DNA of 64,000 nucleotides. Source: Desulfopila sp. IMCC35008 (GTDB lineage Bacteria > Desulfobacterota > Desulfobulbia > Desulfobulbales > Desulfocapsaceae). The notes beneath the pieces were generated by a model. The model saw only the letters and a program-made list of their open reading frames with translations, was not told the DNA's origin and searched no databases. This document shows positions 10,734 through 20,071 of the stretch, piece after piece. The DNA lies in NCBI RefSeq assembly GCF_010646885.2, contig NZ_CP050700.1:5090001-5154000 (forward strand). Direction: 5' to 3'. The first letter of the stretch is position 1, and each line of letters begins with the position of its first letter. Both the position numbers and the translations under genes were made by a program.

Positions 10734-11702
10734 CTATTTTGCAGAACCGGCTGGATCGTGTCCCCAGCCAGGTGACCACGCATTTGGCTTATCCAGACCA
10801 CATGCCTTAGCTACTGTACTGGCAAAAGTGTTACTGTTTGGGCCAGTAAAGAAAGAGTACTCACTTGGGTTTGGATATGATGTGGCGGCGTTTTCGACAC
10901 ATTGACTTACCGTGCCATTATTATTGGGATTTTCATATGACCATGACCCGCAAACCCCTCCTGCATCAAAAGGATTGTTTTCATGAACTATCCCACTAGT
11001 GCTAGCTGGCCCACCATGATCATCACCAATAAGTCCAAACGTCCGCTTAACTCCGTTTTGCTGGTCTTCAGTATAACAATGAGTTGGCCCAACAACCCCC
11101 ACAAAAGGAACTGGTCTGCAACAAACTTTTGCGCGAGATTCGTCTGAAATCGCAGGAGAATAGTCCTGACCTGGGAACTCTCCCATATACCCAGATATAT
11201 TGTGAAACCCTTCACTATCATCACTTGCAGAGTTGGCTGAATCACCATAATTACCGGTATCAGAATCATCGGAATGACTGTTGCCATCTGACTCAAGCCC
11301 TAAAATATCTTTAGAGTTAACAGGGTTGCTTTCTACATATTGATACAGATTAATACCACCCAAAAAACCTATTGGATCTGCGGTCGTCCAAACACCCACT
11401 TCAGCATCATATTTCCTAAAATGGAAGTGATACAGATTACTCTCTGGATCGATCCGTTGCCCAGTAAAGGCATAAGGGTTATCACTCAGACCACCAGCCA
11501 ATACCTCACCAAAAGCATCATACTGATAGCGAGTCTTCAGTTTGCCCTGATGGTTTGTGAGCGCAGCAACACTACCAAGCCCATCATAAGCATAGAACAG
11601 CTGCCGACCTTCAGGGCGGTTTTGGTAGCTGCTGTTATTACCCTGGGGGACGTTATATTTCTGCTGCGTGACAATGCGACCGTTTGCACGATAATAGGCC
11701 GT
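10734..11702 (-). CDS. Orphan Rhs tip cassette C1: Rhs core piece plus NSNTF-type toxin tip
   Basis: From the shared junction at 11702 the frame is open for 322 codons. The first about 140 residues copy the end of the Rhs core (YYRANGR, FYAYDGLGSVAAL, YAFTGQR, WTTADPIG, NLYQYVESNPVN). An acidic Ser/Asp linker follows, then a Cys-rich tip with PTHCYTEDQ, CGSWSYENP, SQCVENA, FFTGPNSNTFAS and PGWGHDP. The Cys, His and NSNTF spacing resembles papain-like amidase or peptidase folds, but this is a guess. A stop codon sits two codons upstream of the junction and no start is seen, so the unit is silent unless joined to an Rhs body. Confidence 0.75.
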   Translation of the reverse strand, partial: TAYYRANGRIVTQQKYNVPQGNNSSYQNRPEGRQLFYAYDGLGSVAALTNHQGKLKTRYQYDAFGEVLAGGLSDNPYAFTGQRIDPESNLYHFHFRKYDAEVGVWTTADPIGFLGGINLYQYVESNPVNSKDILGLESDGNSHSDDSDTGNYGDSANSASDDSEGFHNISGYMGEFPGQDYSPAISDESRAKVCCRPVPFVGVVGPTHCYTEDQQNGVKRTFGLIGDDHGGPASTSGIVHENNPFDAGGVCGSWSYENPNNNGTVSQCVENAATSYPNPSEYSFFTGPNSNTFASTVAKACGLDKPNAWSPGWGHDPAGSAK

Positions 11703-11800
11703 TAGTTACTTTGCAACCAGTGGAGGGGGTTATCTAGTGAATGGTATCAAAAGAGGCTGCCCTTCAGTGAAGAGCAGGTTCAAAAGTTAAGTATCTGCTT

Positions 11801-12166
11801 TTAATCATATCTGACAGACTCTATAGTTTTTATAACTTTAGAGTTTTTATCAAACCTTACGACTCTTACTAACCAAGCCCAGTCGCCCCATTCGCTTTTC
11901 CCATCATTAGAGAAATACCAATCCTCAGCACCTTCATCTTCTAGGACATTCTTGGTAAAAGGCTCACCGAGTAGTTCTATTATGTATTCCTCTGACATAC
12001 CAGGTTCAATAGAAGAGAATTTACTTTCATCATAACCAGGAGAAAACTGTGTATCAATTGTGGGATTCCACCAACAGTATGTTTCAAAGCCCAAAAGAGC
12101 GTACCCAATCAAGGCAATGGTTACGATAGCAAACAATATGCTGTAGTAATGCTTACGCTTTATCAT
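11801..12166 (-). CDS. C2 immunity protein, BamE-like, membrane-anchored
   Basis: The 121-residue protein has one N-terminal membrane segment (about residues 8-26) and then a small soluble domain containing IEPGMSEEYIIELLGEPF, the BamE/SmpA/OmlA pattern. The soluble part should lie in the periplasm. It follows the C2 toxin by 41 bases with a weak AGTAGGT site. An identical copy occurs at 31801-32166. Immunity function is inferred from position. Confidence 0.75.
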   Translation of the reverse strand: MIKRKHYYSILFAIVTIALIGYALLGFETYCWWNPTIDTQFSPGYDESKFSSIEPGMSEEYIIELLGEPFTKNVLEDEGAEDWYFSNDGKSEWGDWAWLVRVVRFDKNSKVIKTIESVRYD

Positions 12167-12207
12167 GGAATAGACCTACTTAAAATTCGAAAAGCAAAGG
12201 GTTGTCC

Positions 12208-13041
12208 TTATAGCACAACTTCACCAGTCGGCTCATCAGGTGTAGAGGTAGATTCATTTGCTTCATTGAGTCCTGAACAACTTTCGAACAAGTTGTCCCA
12301 TCCATAATCGGGAGGAGTGTCTTTATGTCGCTCTTCTAAAAACTCTTCATCTTTCTTGCCGCCTGGACCCATCTCATTCAGAAAGTCCGGTCCGTATAAG
12401 TCTACTCCGCCATCATCTACTGTAATATCGCCTCGCCCGAATGGACCAAATGTTTTGGTAACCTCCCATTTTCCCTTTTCACCCTCTGCACAGATGCCAT
12501 CAATAGCATCATCATACACTCCTCCATTTGGTTCTACTTTTGTAGATTCAGATGTCGTTTCAGGCTTTACGTATACAGGACTAGAGCTATTATTAGTAAC
12601 CTTTAATCCCAGTAAATCTTTTTGGTTAACCGGGTTATTTTCTACATATTTATAGAGATTAATCCCACCATTTACTCCAATCGGATCAGTAGTTGTCCAA
12701 ACCCCAACTCCAGCATCATATTTCCTGAAGTGGAAATGATACAGATTACTCTCCGGATCTAACCGCTGCCCGGTAAAAGCATACGGATTATCAGACAGAT
12801 CTCCGGCCAGAACCTCACCAAAGGCATCGTACTGATACCTGGTCTTCAGTTTACCCTGATGGTTGCTGAGAGCTGCCACACTCCCAAGTCCATCATAGGC
12901 ATAATACAGCTGCCTACCGTCAGGACGATTCTGGTACCGGTTGTTGTTACCCTGGGAGACATTATACTGCTGCTGCGTGACGATACGACCATTTGCACGA
13001 TAATAGGCCGTTATCTTATTGTTCTTGTTTACGGTCACCAC
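12208..13041 (-). CDS. Orphan Rhs tip cassette C2: core piece plus tip of unknown activity
   Basis: The frame can start at GTG 13041 behind an AGGTGG-like site, so unlike most other orphan units it has a plausible start. Similarity to the full Rhs gene also begins a little earlier (NKNNKITAYYRANGR). After the core (DPIGVNGGINLYKYVENNPVN) the tip runs from about residue 145 and shows GICAEGEKGKWEVTKTFGPF, DDGGVDLYGPDF and an acidic, proline-containing tail. I do not recognise the tip family. The identical copy is C7 at 30926-31759. Confidence 0.75.
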   Translation of the reverse strand: MVTVNKNNKITAYYRANGRIVTQQQYNVSQGNNNRYQNRPDGRQLYYAYDGLGSVAALSNHQGKLKTRYQYDAFGEVLAGDLSDNPYAFTGQRLDPESNLYHFHFRKYDAGVGVWTTTDPIGVNGGINLYKYVENNPVNQKDLLGLKVTNNSSSPVYVKPETTSESTKVEPNGGVYDDAIDGICAEGEKGKWEVTKTFGPFGRGDITVDDGGVDLYGPDFLNEMGPGGKKDEEFLEERHKDTPPDYGWDNLFESCSGLNEANESTSTPDEPTGEVVL

Positions 13042-13406
13042 CTACATAACTTTGCGAAGGGATGGCGGGTGGACGGTTATGCAATATCGACAGAGAGGGG
13101 AATGGTCTATATGGCTACTCCCCTATTTTCGTCATTTTACGATGATATTGTGGAGCTGTCCCATGCCTTGAAAAACCCAATTTTTTTTGAGCGAAGCGAA
13201 AAATACACCCAAAGAATGTTGTATTAACTGTGTCATATTAGCATGTTGAGAGGATGGGAATGGATGGTTTTGCCAGAAACGTCAAAAACCTGCAACAATT
13301 ACGATGGGAACGTGGGAAAAATGTCCAAAACACTGGAAATCTTGCTATGGCTAATTCGGCAAAAATTACGATAAGCGTTTGGTGCGTAACAACTATGGGG
13401 GCATTT

Positions 13407-13448
13407 ACAAAAAAATAGAGTCAGTTCCCACACAGGGGAACTGACTCT
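13407..13448 (-). terminator. Terminator of cassette C3
   Basis: AGAGTCAGTTCCC and GGGAACTGACTCT form a 13-bp stem, followed on the minus strand by ATTTTTTTG. It follows the C3 immunity gene and is the mirror of 30519-30560. Confidence 0.85.
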
Positions 13449-13478
13449 AAAGTTAGTTACACCAAAAGGGTCAAACAA

Positions 13479-14171
13479 TTATTTTCTATTGTTCTTTTTG
13501 ATTTCCCGTAGAATAGAGTTAATAGAGGTTGGCTTGCCACTAATAATGAGCTCTTGCTCACCTCTTTTAGCAGTATGCCACTTTCCTTGATAAAAAACTG
13601 AAGTTTCACCCGTTTTGATATCATGTTTATAGTCTGCTTGACCATCCATGCCATAATCATCAACAATTTTGACAGGACTACCCGAAGAATCAAGCACAGT
13701 GTAACTTAGGTGATCCATGAGGCCATCGCCATCATAATCAACGACAAAGAGATAAGTATCCTTTTTATCTCTTTGTCTTAGCTCAATACCATTATCATTA
13801 GCCCCAAGGGCATTATGCCCTACTGCTACATTTCCAATGGTCGGATGAGATAAGGTTGCAATCAACGTTTCCCTGTTCAAATCCTCTTTCTTAAGAAGTG
13901 CACCTTTAAGAAAGGATTGATAATAGGATTCCAGGCGAAAACCGTTCGATTCATGGATATCAATATCTCTATATCTTGTTTTTACGCCCAAAGTGTTTGC
14001 AATTACTGTGTTCCCATCTATTTCAAAATTCATTGCCGTGCCATCTTCGGCAATTTTTGAAAATGACGTTACAGGATTACCATGTTCTTGGTTCTCCCCA
14101 GCTACTGCATACACCTGCTGTACGATGAAGATGATTCCACACAATGAAAGCAGGTAACTGATTATTTTCAT
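13479..14171 (-). CDS. C3 immunity protein, secreted
   Basis: The 230-residue protein starts with a clear signal peptide (MKIISYLLSLCGIIFIVQQV, Ala-X-Ala-like cleavage near VYAVAG) and continues as a soluble domain with YLFVVDYDGDGLMDHL, a calcium-site-like DxDxDG segment, and KIVDDYGMDGQADY. Export points to protection in the periplasm. It starts 32 bases after the C3 toxin stop. An identical copy is at 28523-29215, next to the IS4 element. Confidence 0.75.
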   Translation of the reverse strand: MKIISYLLSLCGIIFIVQQVYAVAGENQEHGNPVTSFSKIAEDGTAMNFEIDGNTVIANTLGVKTRYRDIDIHESNGFRLESYYQSFLKGALLKKEDLNRETLIATLSHPTIGNVAVGHNALGANDNGIELRQRDKKDTYLFVVDYDGDGLMDHLSYTVLDSSGSPVKIVDDYGMDGQADYKHDIKTGETSVFYQGKWHTAKRGEQELIISGKPTSINSILREIKKNNRK

Positions 14172-14203
14172 AGGTATTCTCGAGAATTAGTTAAGTAAAG
14201 GTA

Positions 14204-15085
14204 TTAGTTGAAAGCTTTATCCCAATTGAGATCTTCAAATTTAACATCAACTCCTCCACCCAAATTTTCCCAATTCTTATTTTCCCAATTTGTATTGGGA
14301 AGATATCCCGGCAGTCTATCATCGCAAGCAGGATTATCTTGGGCCCCTGGTTGTTGACATTGCCTCCATTGCTCATATCCTCGCTTCATAGCCTTGTATT
14401 GCTCTTTCTCGACTTCAAATGCAGCGTTGCCTAATCCAACGACAAGACCGGTGTTGCTTTTTGGCCCTTTTGCACCTCCAAAAAAGCCTTTTATAGCCTC
14501 GCCAACCGTTGAAACTGCATTACTGATTTGTTGTTTTATATCGCCAAGTTTATCTACAAGATTACCAAAAAAACCTTTGTCCTCTTCCTCCTCCGTGTCT
14601 TCCTCGCTTGTTGAGGGAGCATCGTCGTAATCTCCAGTATCATTAGATTCGTTGTCCTCTGACTCCTCACCACCAGTCAGACCGAGAAAATCAGCATGAT
14701 TTATGGGATTGCTATTAACGTATTGGTACAAATTAACCCCGCCAATCACTCCAATCGGATCAGCTGTAGTCCATACACCCACCTCAGCATCATATTGTCT
14801 GAAATGGAAGTGATACAGATTGCTTTCCGGATCTAACCGCTGCCCGGTAAATGCATAAGGGTTGTCAGTCAGATCCCCGGTCAGCACCTCACCAAATGCA
14901 TCATACTGATACCGGGTCTTCAGTTTACCCTGGTGATTGGAAAGAGCCGCAACACTCCCGAGTCCATCATAGGCATAAAACAGCTGCCGACCTTCAGGAC
15001 GGTTCTGGTACCGGTTGTTATTACCCTGGGAGACATTATACTTTTGCTGAGTAACGATCCGGCCATTTGCACGATAATAGGCCGT
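14204..15085 (-). CDS. Orphan Rhs tip cassette C3: core piece plus Trp/Asn-rich tip
   Basis: The frame is open for 293 codons from the junction at 15085. The core piece ends with GVIGGVNLYQYVNSNPINH. An acidic linker with runs of Glu follows, then a helical segment (GNLVDKLGDIKQQISNAVS), a Gly/Lys hinge and a C-terminal part rich in Trp and Asn (NTNWENKNWENLGGG). I do not recognise the family. No start codon with a ribosome site lies at the junction. C6 at 27609-28490 encodes the same protein. Confidence 0.72.
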   Translation of the reverse strand, partial: TAYYRANGRIVTQQKYNVSQGNNNRYQNRPEGRQLFYAYDGLGSVAALSNHQGKLKTRYQYDAFGEVLTGDLTDNPYAFTGQRLDPESNLYHFHFRQYDAEVGVWTTADPIGVIGGVNLYQYVNSNPINHADFLGLTGGEESEDNESNDTGDYDDAPSTSEEDTEEEEDKGFFGNLVDKLGDIKQQISNAVSTVGEAIKGFFGGAKGPKSNTGLVVGLGNAAFEVEKEQYKAMKRGYEQWRQCQQPGAQDNPACDDRLPGYLPNTNWENKNWENLGGGVDVKFEDLNWDKAFN

Positions 15086-15312
15086 TATGGTGGTTTTAGC
15101 GAGGAGGATCTTTGGGGTAAACGAAAATGCAAGAAGGGTTAAGATTATACGCTGTTAGTTTGTTACGTTGCGCACACTGCCATTGGTCACATCATAGTAG
15201 TTCGTTATAAATATGCAAGTTTATGCTTTTTGCCAAAACCATCAAAATCTACCCCAATTACGATGGGTAACCCGTAACAGTTAGTACGCAGTAAACTGTC
15301 GTTCAATTGTTA

Positions 15313-15346
15313 AGAGCCAATACATTAGAATTGCAGTATTGGCTCT
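15313..15346 (-). terminator. Hairpin after cassette C4 immunity gene
   Basis: AGAGCCAATAC pairs with GTATTGGCTCT around a 12-base loop. It lies about 40 bases beyond the C4 immunity stop. There is no strong T run on the minus strand, so termination is likely but not certain. Confidence 0.55.
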
Positions 15347-15386
15347 CAAATTATGGTAATTATGATTTTATATCAGACACTTATAT

Positions 15387-15764
15387 CTAATACTGAGAGC
15401 ATTCTTCCTCGAGGTCTTTAAGAACTTTATCTGGATTAATTAGGATTCCTTTATCTTCAGGTGTCGGAAAAATCGCTAAAATGCACCCATCCTTAGCCAT
15501 GCCGGGAATCCACTTATTGGCAAAATCTTCTAACTTGATGACTTTTGGCGAGTAGCCTCTCCAACTGCCATTTGCACAGACCTCTGCGAAATCTTTCTCT
15601 GGCCAAAAAGGAATTGCCTTTTCCCCTGAATCACTTGAAGCCATTGCCCAGCCATCTGCGTGAAGCCCCCAGATCTCCTCAAAATCACAAACTTTGCCGA
15701 TAAAATAACTATAACGCTTGGCTGCAGGAAAACTAAGGATATTTTTTAGCTTTTTGTTATGCAT
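15387..15764 (-). CDS. C4 immunity protein, DUF2750 family
   Basis: The 125-residue protein matches the DUF2750 pattern: RYSYFIGKVCDFEEIWGL near the start, GWAMASSDSGEKAIPFWPEK, and a central AEVCANGSWRGYSPKVI. DUF2750 proteins are known as immunity proteins in polymorphic-toxin loci. Its ATG at 15764 shares one base with the TAA that would end the ancestral C4 toxin, a tight toxin-immunity junction that survives even though an IS21 element now splits the toxin upstream. Confidence 0.85.
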   Translation of the reverse strand: MHNKKLKNILSFPAAKRYSYFIGKVCDFEEIWGLHADGWAMASSDSGEKAIPFWPEKDFAEVCANGSWRGYSPKVIKLEDFANKWIPGMAKDGCILAIFPTPEDKGILINPDKVLKDLEEECSQY

Positions 15765-15992
15765 TAGTATCCTTCATATTTGTGTTCTATCTTATGCAAA
15801 TCAGCATCTTGAATATTTGAGTGTTCATAGCCATACCCATCTTTTGCCCTCTTACCTTTTGCATGGGCGAGCTCTTTTCCTGTTAGCGGCGGCGTCGAAG
15901 TACCAAGAAACGGCGGTTTGAAAGTGCAGCCGTTAAACACGACTTAACCGCCGCCGTAAGTCGACCACCGGCGACGGTTGGTTCTTTCCTTT

Positions 15993-16739
15993 TTACATTT
16001 CTACCTGCGCCTTCATTCTGTAACTTTTCCCCTCAATAACAACCGTATCCGCATGATGCAGGAGTCTGTCCAGCATTGCCGATGTCAGTGTCGCATCATC
16101 ATTGAAGATAGCCGGCCAGTCCTTGTAAGCCCGATTTGATGTAATGAGTATCGCTCCATTCTCATACCGTTTACTGATCACCTGGAAGAGCAGATCGGCT
16201 CCTCGTTTATCTATTGGCAGGTACCCAAGTTCGTCGAGTATCAGCAAGGAAGGTTTGAGATATTTTTTTAGACATGTTTTCAGTTGTCCGCCTGTTTGAG
16301 CAGCGGACAAAGTGTTGATCACATCAACCGCCGTAGTAAACAGTACGGAGTAACCACGCAGGCAAGCTTCATAGCCGATAGCGGTTGCAAGATGGGTTTT
16401 ACCCAGGCCGACGCCGCCAAGGAGGATGGCATTGGCTTTATCGGCAATAAAGTTGTGCCGGAAGAGGTGCTTCACTTGCATTTCGTTGATTTGCTCCGGC
16501 CAGTTCCACTCGAACTGATCGAGGGTTTTAATGACGGGGAAGCGAGCCATTCTGATCCGGCGCTGAATGGCATTGTCCCAGCGCAGATCTGTCTCCCCGC
16601 GGATAAGTTGCTCAAAGTATTCCTGGTGGCTCCAACCGTTTCCGGCCGCCGTCGCTGCAAGTTCTTCGTGATTGTTTTCCATAAATCTCAGCTTGAGATA
16701 GTCGAGTTGCTCTGTGAGGTGTTGCGGTTTGCTATTCAT
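15993..16739 (-). CDS. istB: IS21 transposition helper ATPase IstB
   Basis: The 248-residue AAA+ ATPase has the Walker A motif AILLGGVGLGKTHLATAIG and the Walker B motif SLLILDELGYLPID. It assists IstA in target capture. The ATG at 16739 overlaps the istA stop and has an AAGGGG site; an upstream in-frame ATG at 16787 would lie within istA and is less likely. Confidence 0.95.
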   Translation of the reverse strand: MNSKPQHLTEQLDYLKLRFMENNHEELAATAAGNGWSHQEYFEQLIRGETDLRWDNAIQRRIRMARFPVIKTLDQFEWNWPEQINEMQVKHLFRHNFIADKANAILLGGVGLGKTHLATAIGYEACLRGYSVLFTTAVDVINTLSAAQTGGQLKTCLKKYLKPSLLILDELGYLPIDKRGADLLFQVISKRYENGAILITSNRAYKDWPAIFNDDATLTSAMLDRLLHHADTVVIEGKSYRMKAQVEM

Positions 16740-18195
16740 CCTTTTTCCCCTTTGCGTACACGTCCATATTTGGCTCTTTGAGTTCAAGATCCAGGAGGTC
16801 GGAAGATCTGGTCAGGTGCAGGGCACCCTGTGGTTCTGTGAAGTATTTTCTCTGCTCAAGGAGATTGGCGATATAGTCACAGGAGAAAGCCCGGAACTCC
16901 AAGGCATCCGCCATGGCTCGTGCCACCCGCTCTTTCGAGTAGATTTCCGATAACCCGACGATTTTCCTGATATGATGCATTGTGTTGAGGTTTTTCTCGA
17001 CAAGCCCCTGGTGGTACTGTTCCGAGAGTGAAGACAGGGCCAGAAAGCGCATAAGGACCTTCTGATCCTTAGCCTTACGGCGCTGTTGCAGCAGTGCTTT
17101 CGGGTGATCAGGATCCTCTATGTCCTGATGCCTGTCGTAACTTCTGGTGTGCCTGGCGATAAGTTTGTTGTCATGATAGATGCAGAGTCGGTCCGGGTAG
17201 GTCTTCATCGTCAGCCGGATTCCGGCATATTCCGCCGGGACGGAATAACGGTTGGTGTCGAGGGTTATGCGGAACTGGCTGGTTGCTCGTATCTGGGAGA
17301 CCGTACCGATATCGTAGGGTTCGGACGGCAACCCGGACAGCTGCTCCTCTGCGAACATATCCTTCGGTCTTTTCCGTGTTTCCCCATGGTTTCTGACGTT
17401 GGCAATGTTGGCGAGCCAGTGGGCAGCGGCCGGATTTACGGTCTTGAAGTCACCGGGATCGAGTCCCGCCAGGAAGTTCTTCTTGATGTAACCGACAGCA
17501 TTCTCTACGATGCCTTTCTCGTTACCTTTACCGACACCACAGGGAACAATGGTGAAGCCGTAGTAGTTTGCAAAATCCAGATACTTTGGGTTGAATACCG
17601 GGGCTTGTCCGGTGACCCTTCTCAGCACCGCCGACTTGAGGTTATCGACCATGATTTTGTCGGGTACGCCGCCGAAGTACTGCAGGGCACGCTGATGGCA
17701 ACCGAGAAAGTGCTCCATGGTCTGGGAGACGGTAAACTCCGCATACATCATGCGGCTGTGACAGAGCACCATGACAAAAAAGCTTAACCGCCTCCGGGTG
17801 CTTCCAACGCGAATGGAGCCATAAGAGCCCCAGTCCACCTGTGCACACTCACCTGGGCCAAAGCTCAGCTTCAGATAAGGCTTATGCCGTTTCGGCCGGA
17901 CTTTCCGGACATACTCTTTGACGATGGTATAGCCTCCGTCAAAACCTTGATCCTTGATCTTTTGGAAAACCTGGGCGGCGGTAAAAGGGTGTCGCTCCAG
18001 CATGGACAGGATGTCGCATTTATAGGGGTCGAGTTTACTTGTCCGATGGCCCGGTAACCTTGGCTGGTAGCCATTTCGTTCCATCCACTTGGAGACGGTA
18101 CGGGGGTTAAGCGCAAGCTTTTCTGCGATCTGACCCGCTTTCAACCCTTCTTCCCTGTAGGATTTTATCCGGCAGTACTGCTCGTACGTTATCAT
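16732..18195 (-). CDS. istA: IS21 transposase IstA
   Basis: The 487-residue protein begins with a Tn3/IS30-type helix-turn-helix (GLKAGQIAEKLALNPRTVSK), followed by a DDE integrase core with CAQVDWGSYGSI (first Asp), DKIMVDNLKSAVLR (second Asp) and GNEKGIVENAVGYIK (Glu), then a C-terminal target-binding region. Its start overlaps the gene before it by four bases, and its stop overlaps istB, so the four genes are probably translated as one unit. Confidence 0.95.
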   Translation of the reverse strand: MITYEQYCRIKSYREEGLKAGQIAEKLALNPRTVSKWMERNGYQPRLPGHRTSKLDPYKCDILSMLERHPFTAAQVFQKIKDQGFDGGYTIVKEYVRKVRPKRHKPYLKLSFGPGECAQVDWGSYGSIRVGSTRRRLSFFVMVLCHSRMMYAEFTVSQTMEHFLGCHQRALQYFGGVPDKIMVDNLKSAVLRRVTGQAPVFNPKYLDFANYYGFTIVPCGVGKGNEKGIVENAVGYIKKNFLAGLDPGDFKTVNPAAAHWLANIANVRNHGETRKRPKDMFAEEQLSGLPSEPYDIGTVSQIRATSQFRITLDTNRYSVPAEYAGIRLTMKTYPDRLCIYHDNKLIARHTRSYDRHQDIEDPDHPKALLQQRRKAKDQKVLMRFLALSSLSEQYHQGLVEKNLNTMHHIRKIVGLSEIYSKERVARAMADALEFRAFSCDYIANLLEQRKYFTEPQGALHLTRSSDLLDLELKEPNMDVYAKGKKDE

Positions 18196-18578
18196 CGTAC
18201 CCCTCCCGCCAGTTGCTGCAGGATCTGTCCGAGTGAAGTTGCCTCGGAATCCGTCTGCGCCAGTTCTCTGGGCTGTTCCAGGGCCAGCACTTGGTATAAC
18301 GGCTTCCGGTACGCGACCAGGCGGTGCTGCACCAGAATACTCCTGGCTTCCGCCAGGCTGAGAGTGTCCATGTTGAGCCGCTTGCTCAGGGTTTTCTCAC
18401 TGTAATAACTCAGTCCCTGATTGTCTGAGACCGTAACCAGGAACAAGTACAGCGCCGATGCCTGGTGGCTGAGCTGATCGATGTACTTCTCACGGACCAG
18501 GCGGTGATCCAGCCAGCTGAACTGTTCCGGCACCCTGCGGATCATGTGCGGAAGTATGGGTTGTTTTTCTACTGTCAT
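18192..18578 (-). CDS. IS21-element accessory protein, possible winged-helix
   Basis: The 128-residue protein has a segment LSYYSEKTLSKRLNMDTLSL followed by AEARSILVQHRLVAYRKP, which looks like a winged helix. It overlaps both istA (4 bases) and the gene before it (89 bases). It lies inside the element ends, so it is a passenger or regulator of this IS21 subgroup. Its role is not known to me. Confidence 0.7.
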   Translation of the reverse strand: MTVEKQPILPHMIRRVPEQFSWLDHRLVREKYIDQLSHQASALYLFLVTVSDNQGLSYYSEKTLSKRLNMDTLSLAEARSILVQHRLVAYRKPLYQVLALEQPRELAQTDSEATSLGQILQQLAGGVR

Positions 18579-19062
18579 GACGACCTCCTTTATCTATTGA
18601 TGGTTCGGTAAGAATATCCCGCCCCAATTGTTGCAGACGAAGGCCGGTATGGACAATGTCATCTTGTAACAGTGAACCGCTAAAATGTGCCAATAGGCCC
18701 ACAAGTACGATGGGATAGCTCGTCAAGAGATCTTGTAACGGCTCTTTCGTTAACTTTGGCTTATCCTCTTGTTTTCTTTTGTTATTTCCAGACGAGTGAT
18801 CTTGTAACGCATTTCGTCTTAATCGCTGCTTTTGCCGGTACCCTGGATTGTGCTCTCTCCATGCCTGTACACGACGGACATTATCCGGTCCCCGAAAGTA
18901 GTTTTTGTTTTCCTCTTTTTGCAGCCACTTCTCCTGGGCGGCAGCTTTGCTTGCCACCCTGCATTCCGGTTTGGAGCAGTAGCGCTGCTTATTTCTGTTA
19001 CGATGATCCGGGATGAATAACTCCCGGCAATGCTTACATTTCCGTCGTCGTGACCGTGCCAT
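18490..19062 (-). CDS. IS21-element accessory zinc-finger protein
   Basis: The 190-residue protein begins with RRKCKHCRELFIPDHRNRNK and RYCSKPECR, a four-cysteine zinc-ribbon pattern common at the front of four-gene IS21 elements in Desulfobacterota. A basic middle (YRQKQRLRRNALQ) would suit DNA binding. The C-terminal 50 residues overlap the next gene in another frame and look less protein-like. The function is unknown. Confidence 0.65.
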   Translation of the reverse strand: MARSRRRKCKHCRELFIPDHRNRNKQRYCSKPECRVASKAAAQEKWLQKEENKNYFRGPDNVRRVQAWREHNPGYRQKQRLRRNALQDHSSGNNKRKQEDKPKLTKEPLQDLLTSYPIVLVGLLAHFSGSLLQDDIVHTGLRLQQLGRDILTEPSIDKGGRHDSRKTTHTSAHDPQGAGTVQLAGSPPGP

Positions 19063-20071
19063 ATCCCTGTGTCCTCCTGAGGGATATGTTTACTGATTTT
19101 GAACTGTAACAGGTAAGAAAAAAGGAAGAAAAAGAAGCAGGAAGAAGAGAGTGTTACACACTTGGTGAGAAGTAAAACGAAGAAGACGGATTACGTATTT
19201 TCAAGCCGCCCGGTTAGGGGTAGTTCCAGAACGCCGCTGACACTTTTCCACATCCTTTAGATTTTCGTGAATTACCTGGCATACGTATAGATGTCCTGTT
19301 CTTATTCGTAATATGCCGCATTTCATTTAGAATCCAACCGCGATCTGCTGATGATACCTTAGGATCTTTTGCCAAAGCCTTAAGCTTTGCTTGCCGTCCA
19401 GTCCTACCAGGCTTATTAACTCCTTTGAGCAAGCCGTCAGAGAAAAAAGCTGCTGCTAAGTTAATAACTTCCTTAACGAAATTAACAGCCTTATCCAGAG
19501 CAGAATATGTCTGATTTATTCCTACTTCAATCTCCTTAAGGGCTTCCTCATACTCTTCTTCGTCATGATCAAAGGAATTATCGGATGCTTCTTGCCTTTC
19601 CGCATGCCCTTCACTACCAAATTCATCCGTGTCACCAGGAGCAGAGTAACCTCCACCTGTCGTCCATCCAAGGATGTCGAAATAGTTAACAGGATTATTG
19701 TTAACGTATTGATATAAGTTAACCCCGCCAATCACTCCAATGGGGTCAGCAGTAGTCTAAACACCCACCTCCGCATCGTATTTCCGGAAATGGAAGTGGT
19801 ACAGATTACTCTCCGGATCTAATCGTTGCCCGGTAAAAGCATAAGGGTTACTTCCCAGATCTCCGGCCAACACCTCACCAAAAGCATCATATTGATAACG
19901 GGTCTTCAGTTTACCTTGATGATTGGCGAGAGTAGCAACACTGCCGAGTCCATCATAAGCATAGAACAGCTGCCGGCCTTCAGGACGATTCTGGTATCGG
20001 TTGTTGTTACCTTGGGAGACGTTATATTTCTGTTGAGTGACGATCCGACCGTTTGCACGATAATAGGCCGT

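Larger units (their letters stand above)
11702..15087 (-). repeat. Left arm of 3.39-kb inverted repeat (cassettes C2 and C3)
   Basis: Position x here corresponds to 43967-x on the other arm (42694-x on the far side of the IS4 insertion). All four encoded proteins are identical between arms, and the intergenic DNA matches wherever compared. The inner edge is at the TAACGGCC junction of C3/C6, after which the arms differ. The outer edge is at the C1/C8 junction, beyond which only ordinary Rhs-core similarity remains. Confidence 0.93.
15881..19242 (-). mobile_element. IS21-family element with two extra genes
   Basis: The ends read inward as TGTTAGCGGCGGCG (from 15881) and TGTCAGCGGCGTTC (from 19242), then AAGTACC/AACTACC. 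The target duplication CTTTTCC is present at 15874-15880 and 19243-19249. The element is 3362 bp and carries istA, istB and two upstream genes on the minus strand. It is inserted in the C4 toxin. Confidence 0.93.
15764..20071 (-). pseudogene. Orphan Rhs tip cassette C4: Ntox8-type toxin, split by IS21 and a stop codon
   Basis: The first part runs from the junction at 20071 to 19243 and the last part from 15873 to 15764; the IS21 element and one copy of its 7-bp target duplication lie between. Joined, they give 312 codons. The tip reads ...SADRGWILNEM..., NRTSIRMPGNSRKSKGCGKE, then LAHAKGKRAKDGYGYEHSN and QDADLHKIEHK, which is the bacterial toxin 8 (Ntox8) pattern, a predicted RNase. A second lesion, TAG at 19759-19757, replaces the Trp codon of the core motif GVWTTADPIG. 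The toxin is dead in its present form; its immunity gene is intact. Confidence 0.88.

Noticed and set aside
14184-14195. ATTCTCGAGAAT palindrome before the C3/C6 immunity genes as an operator
   Set aside because: It occurs only as part of the duplicated cassette and has no second independent copy to support regulation.
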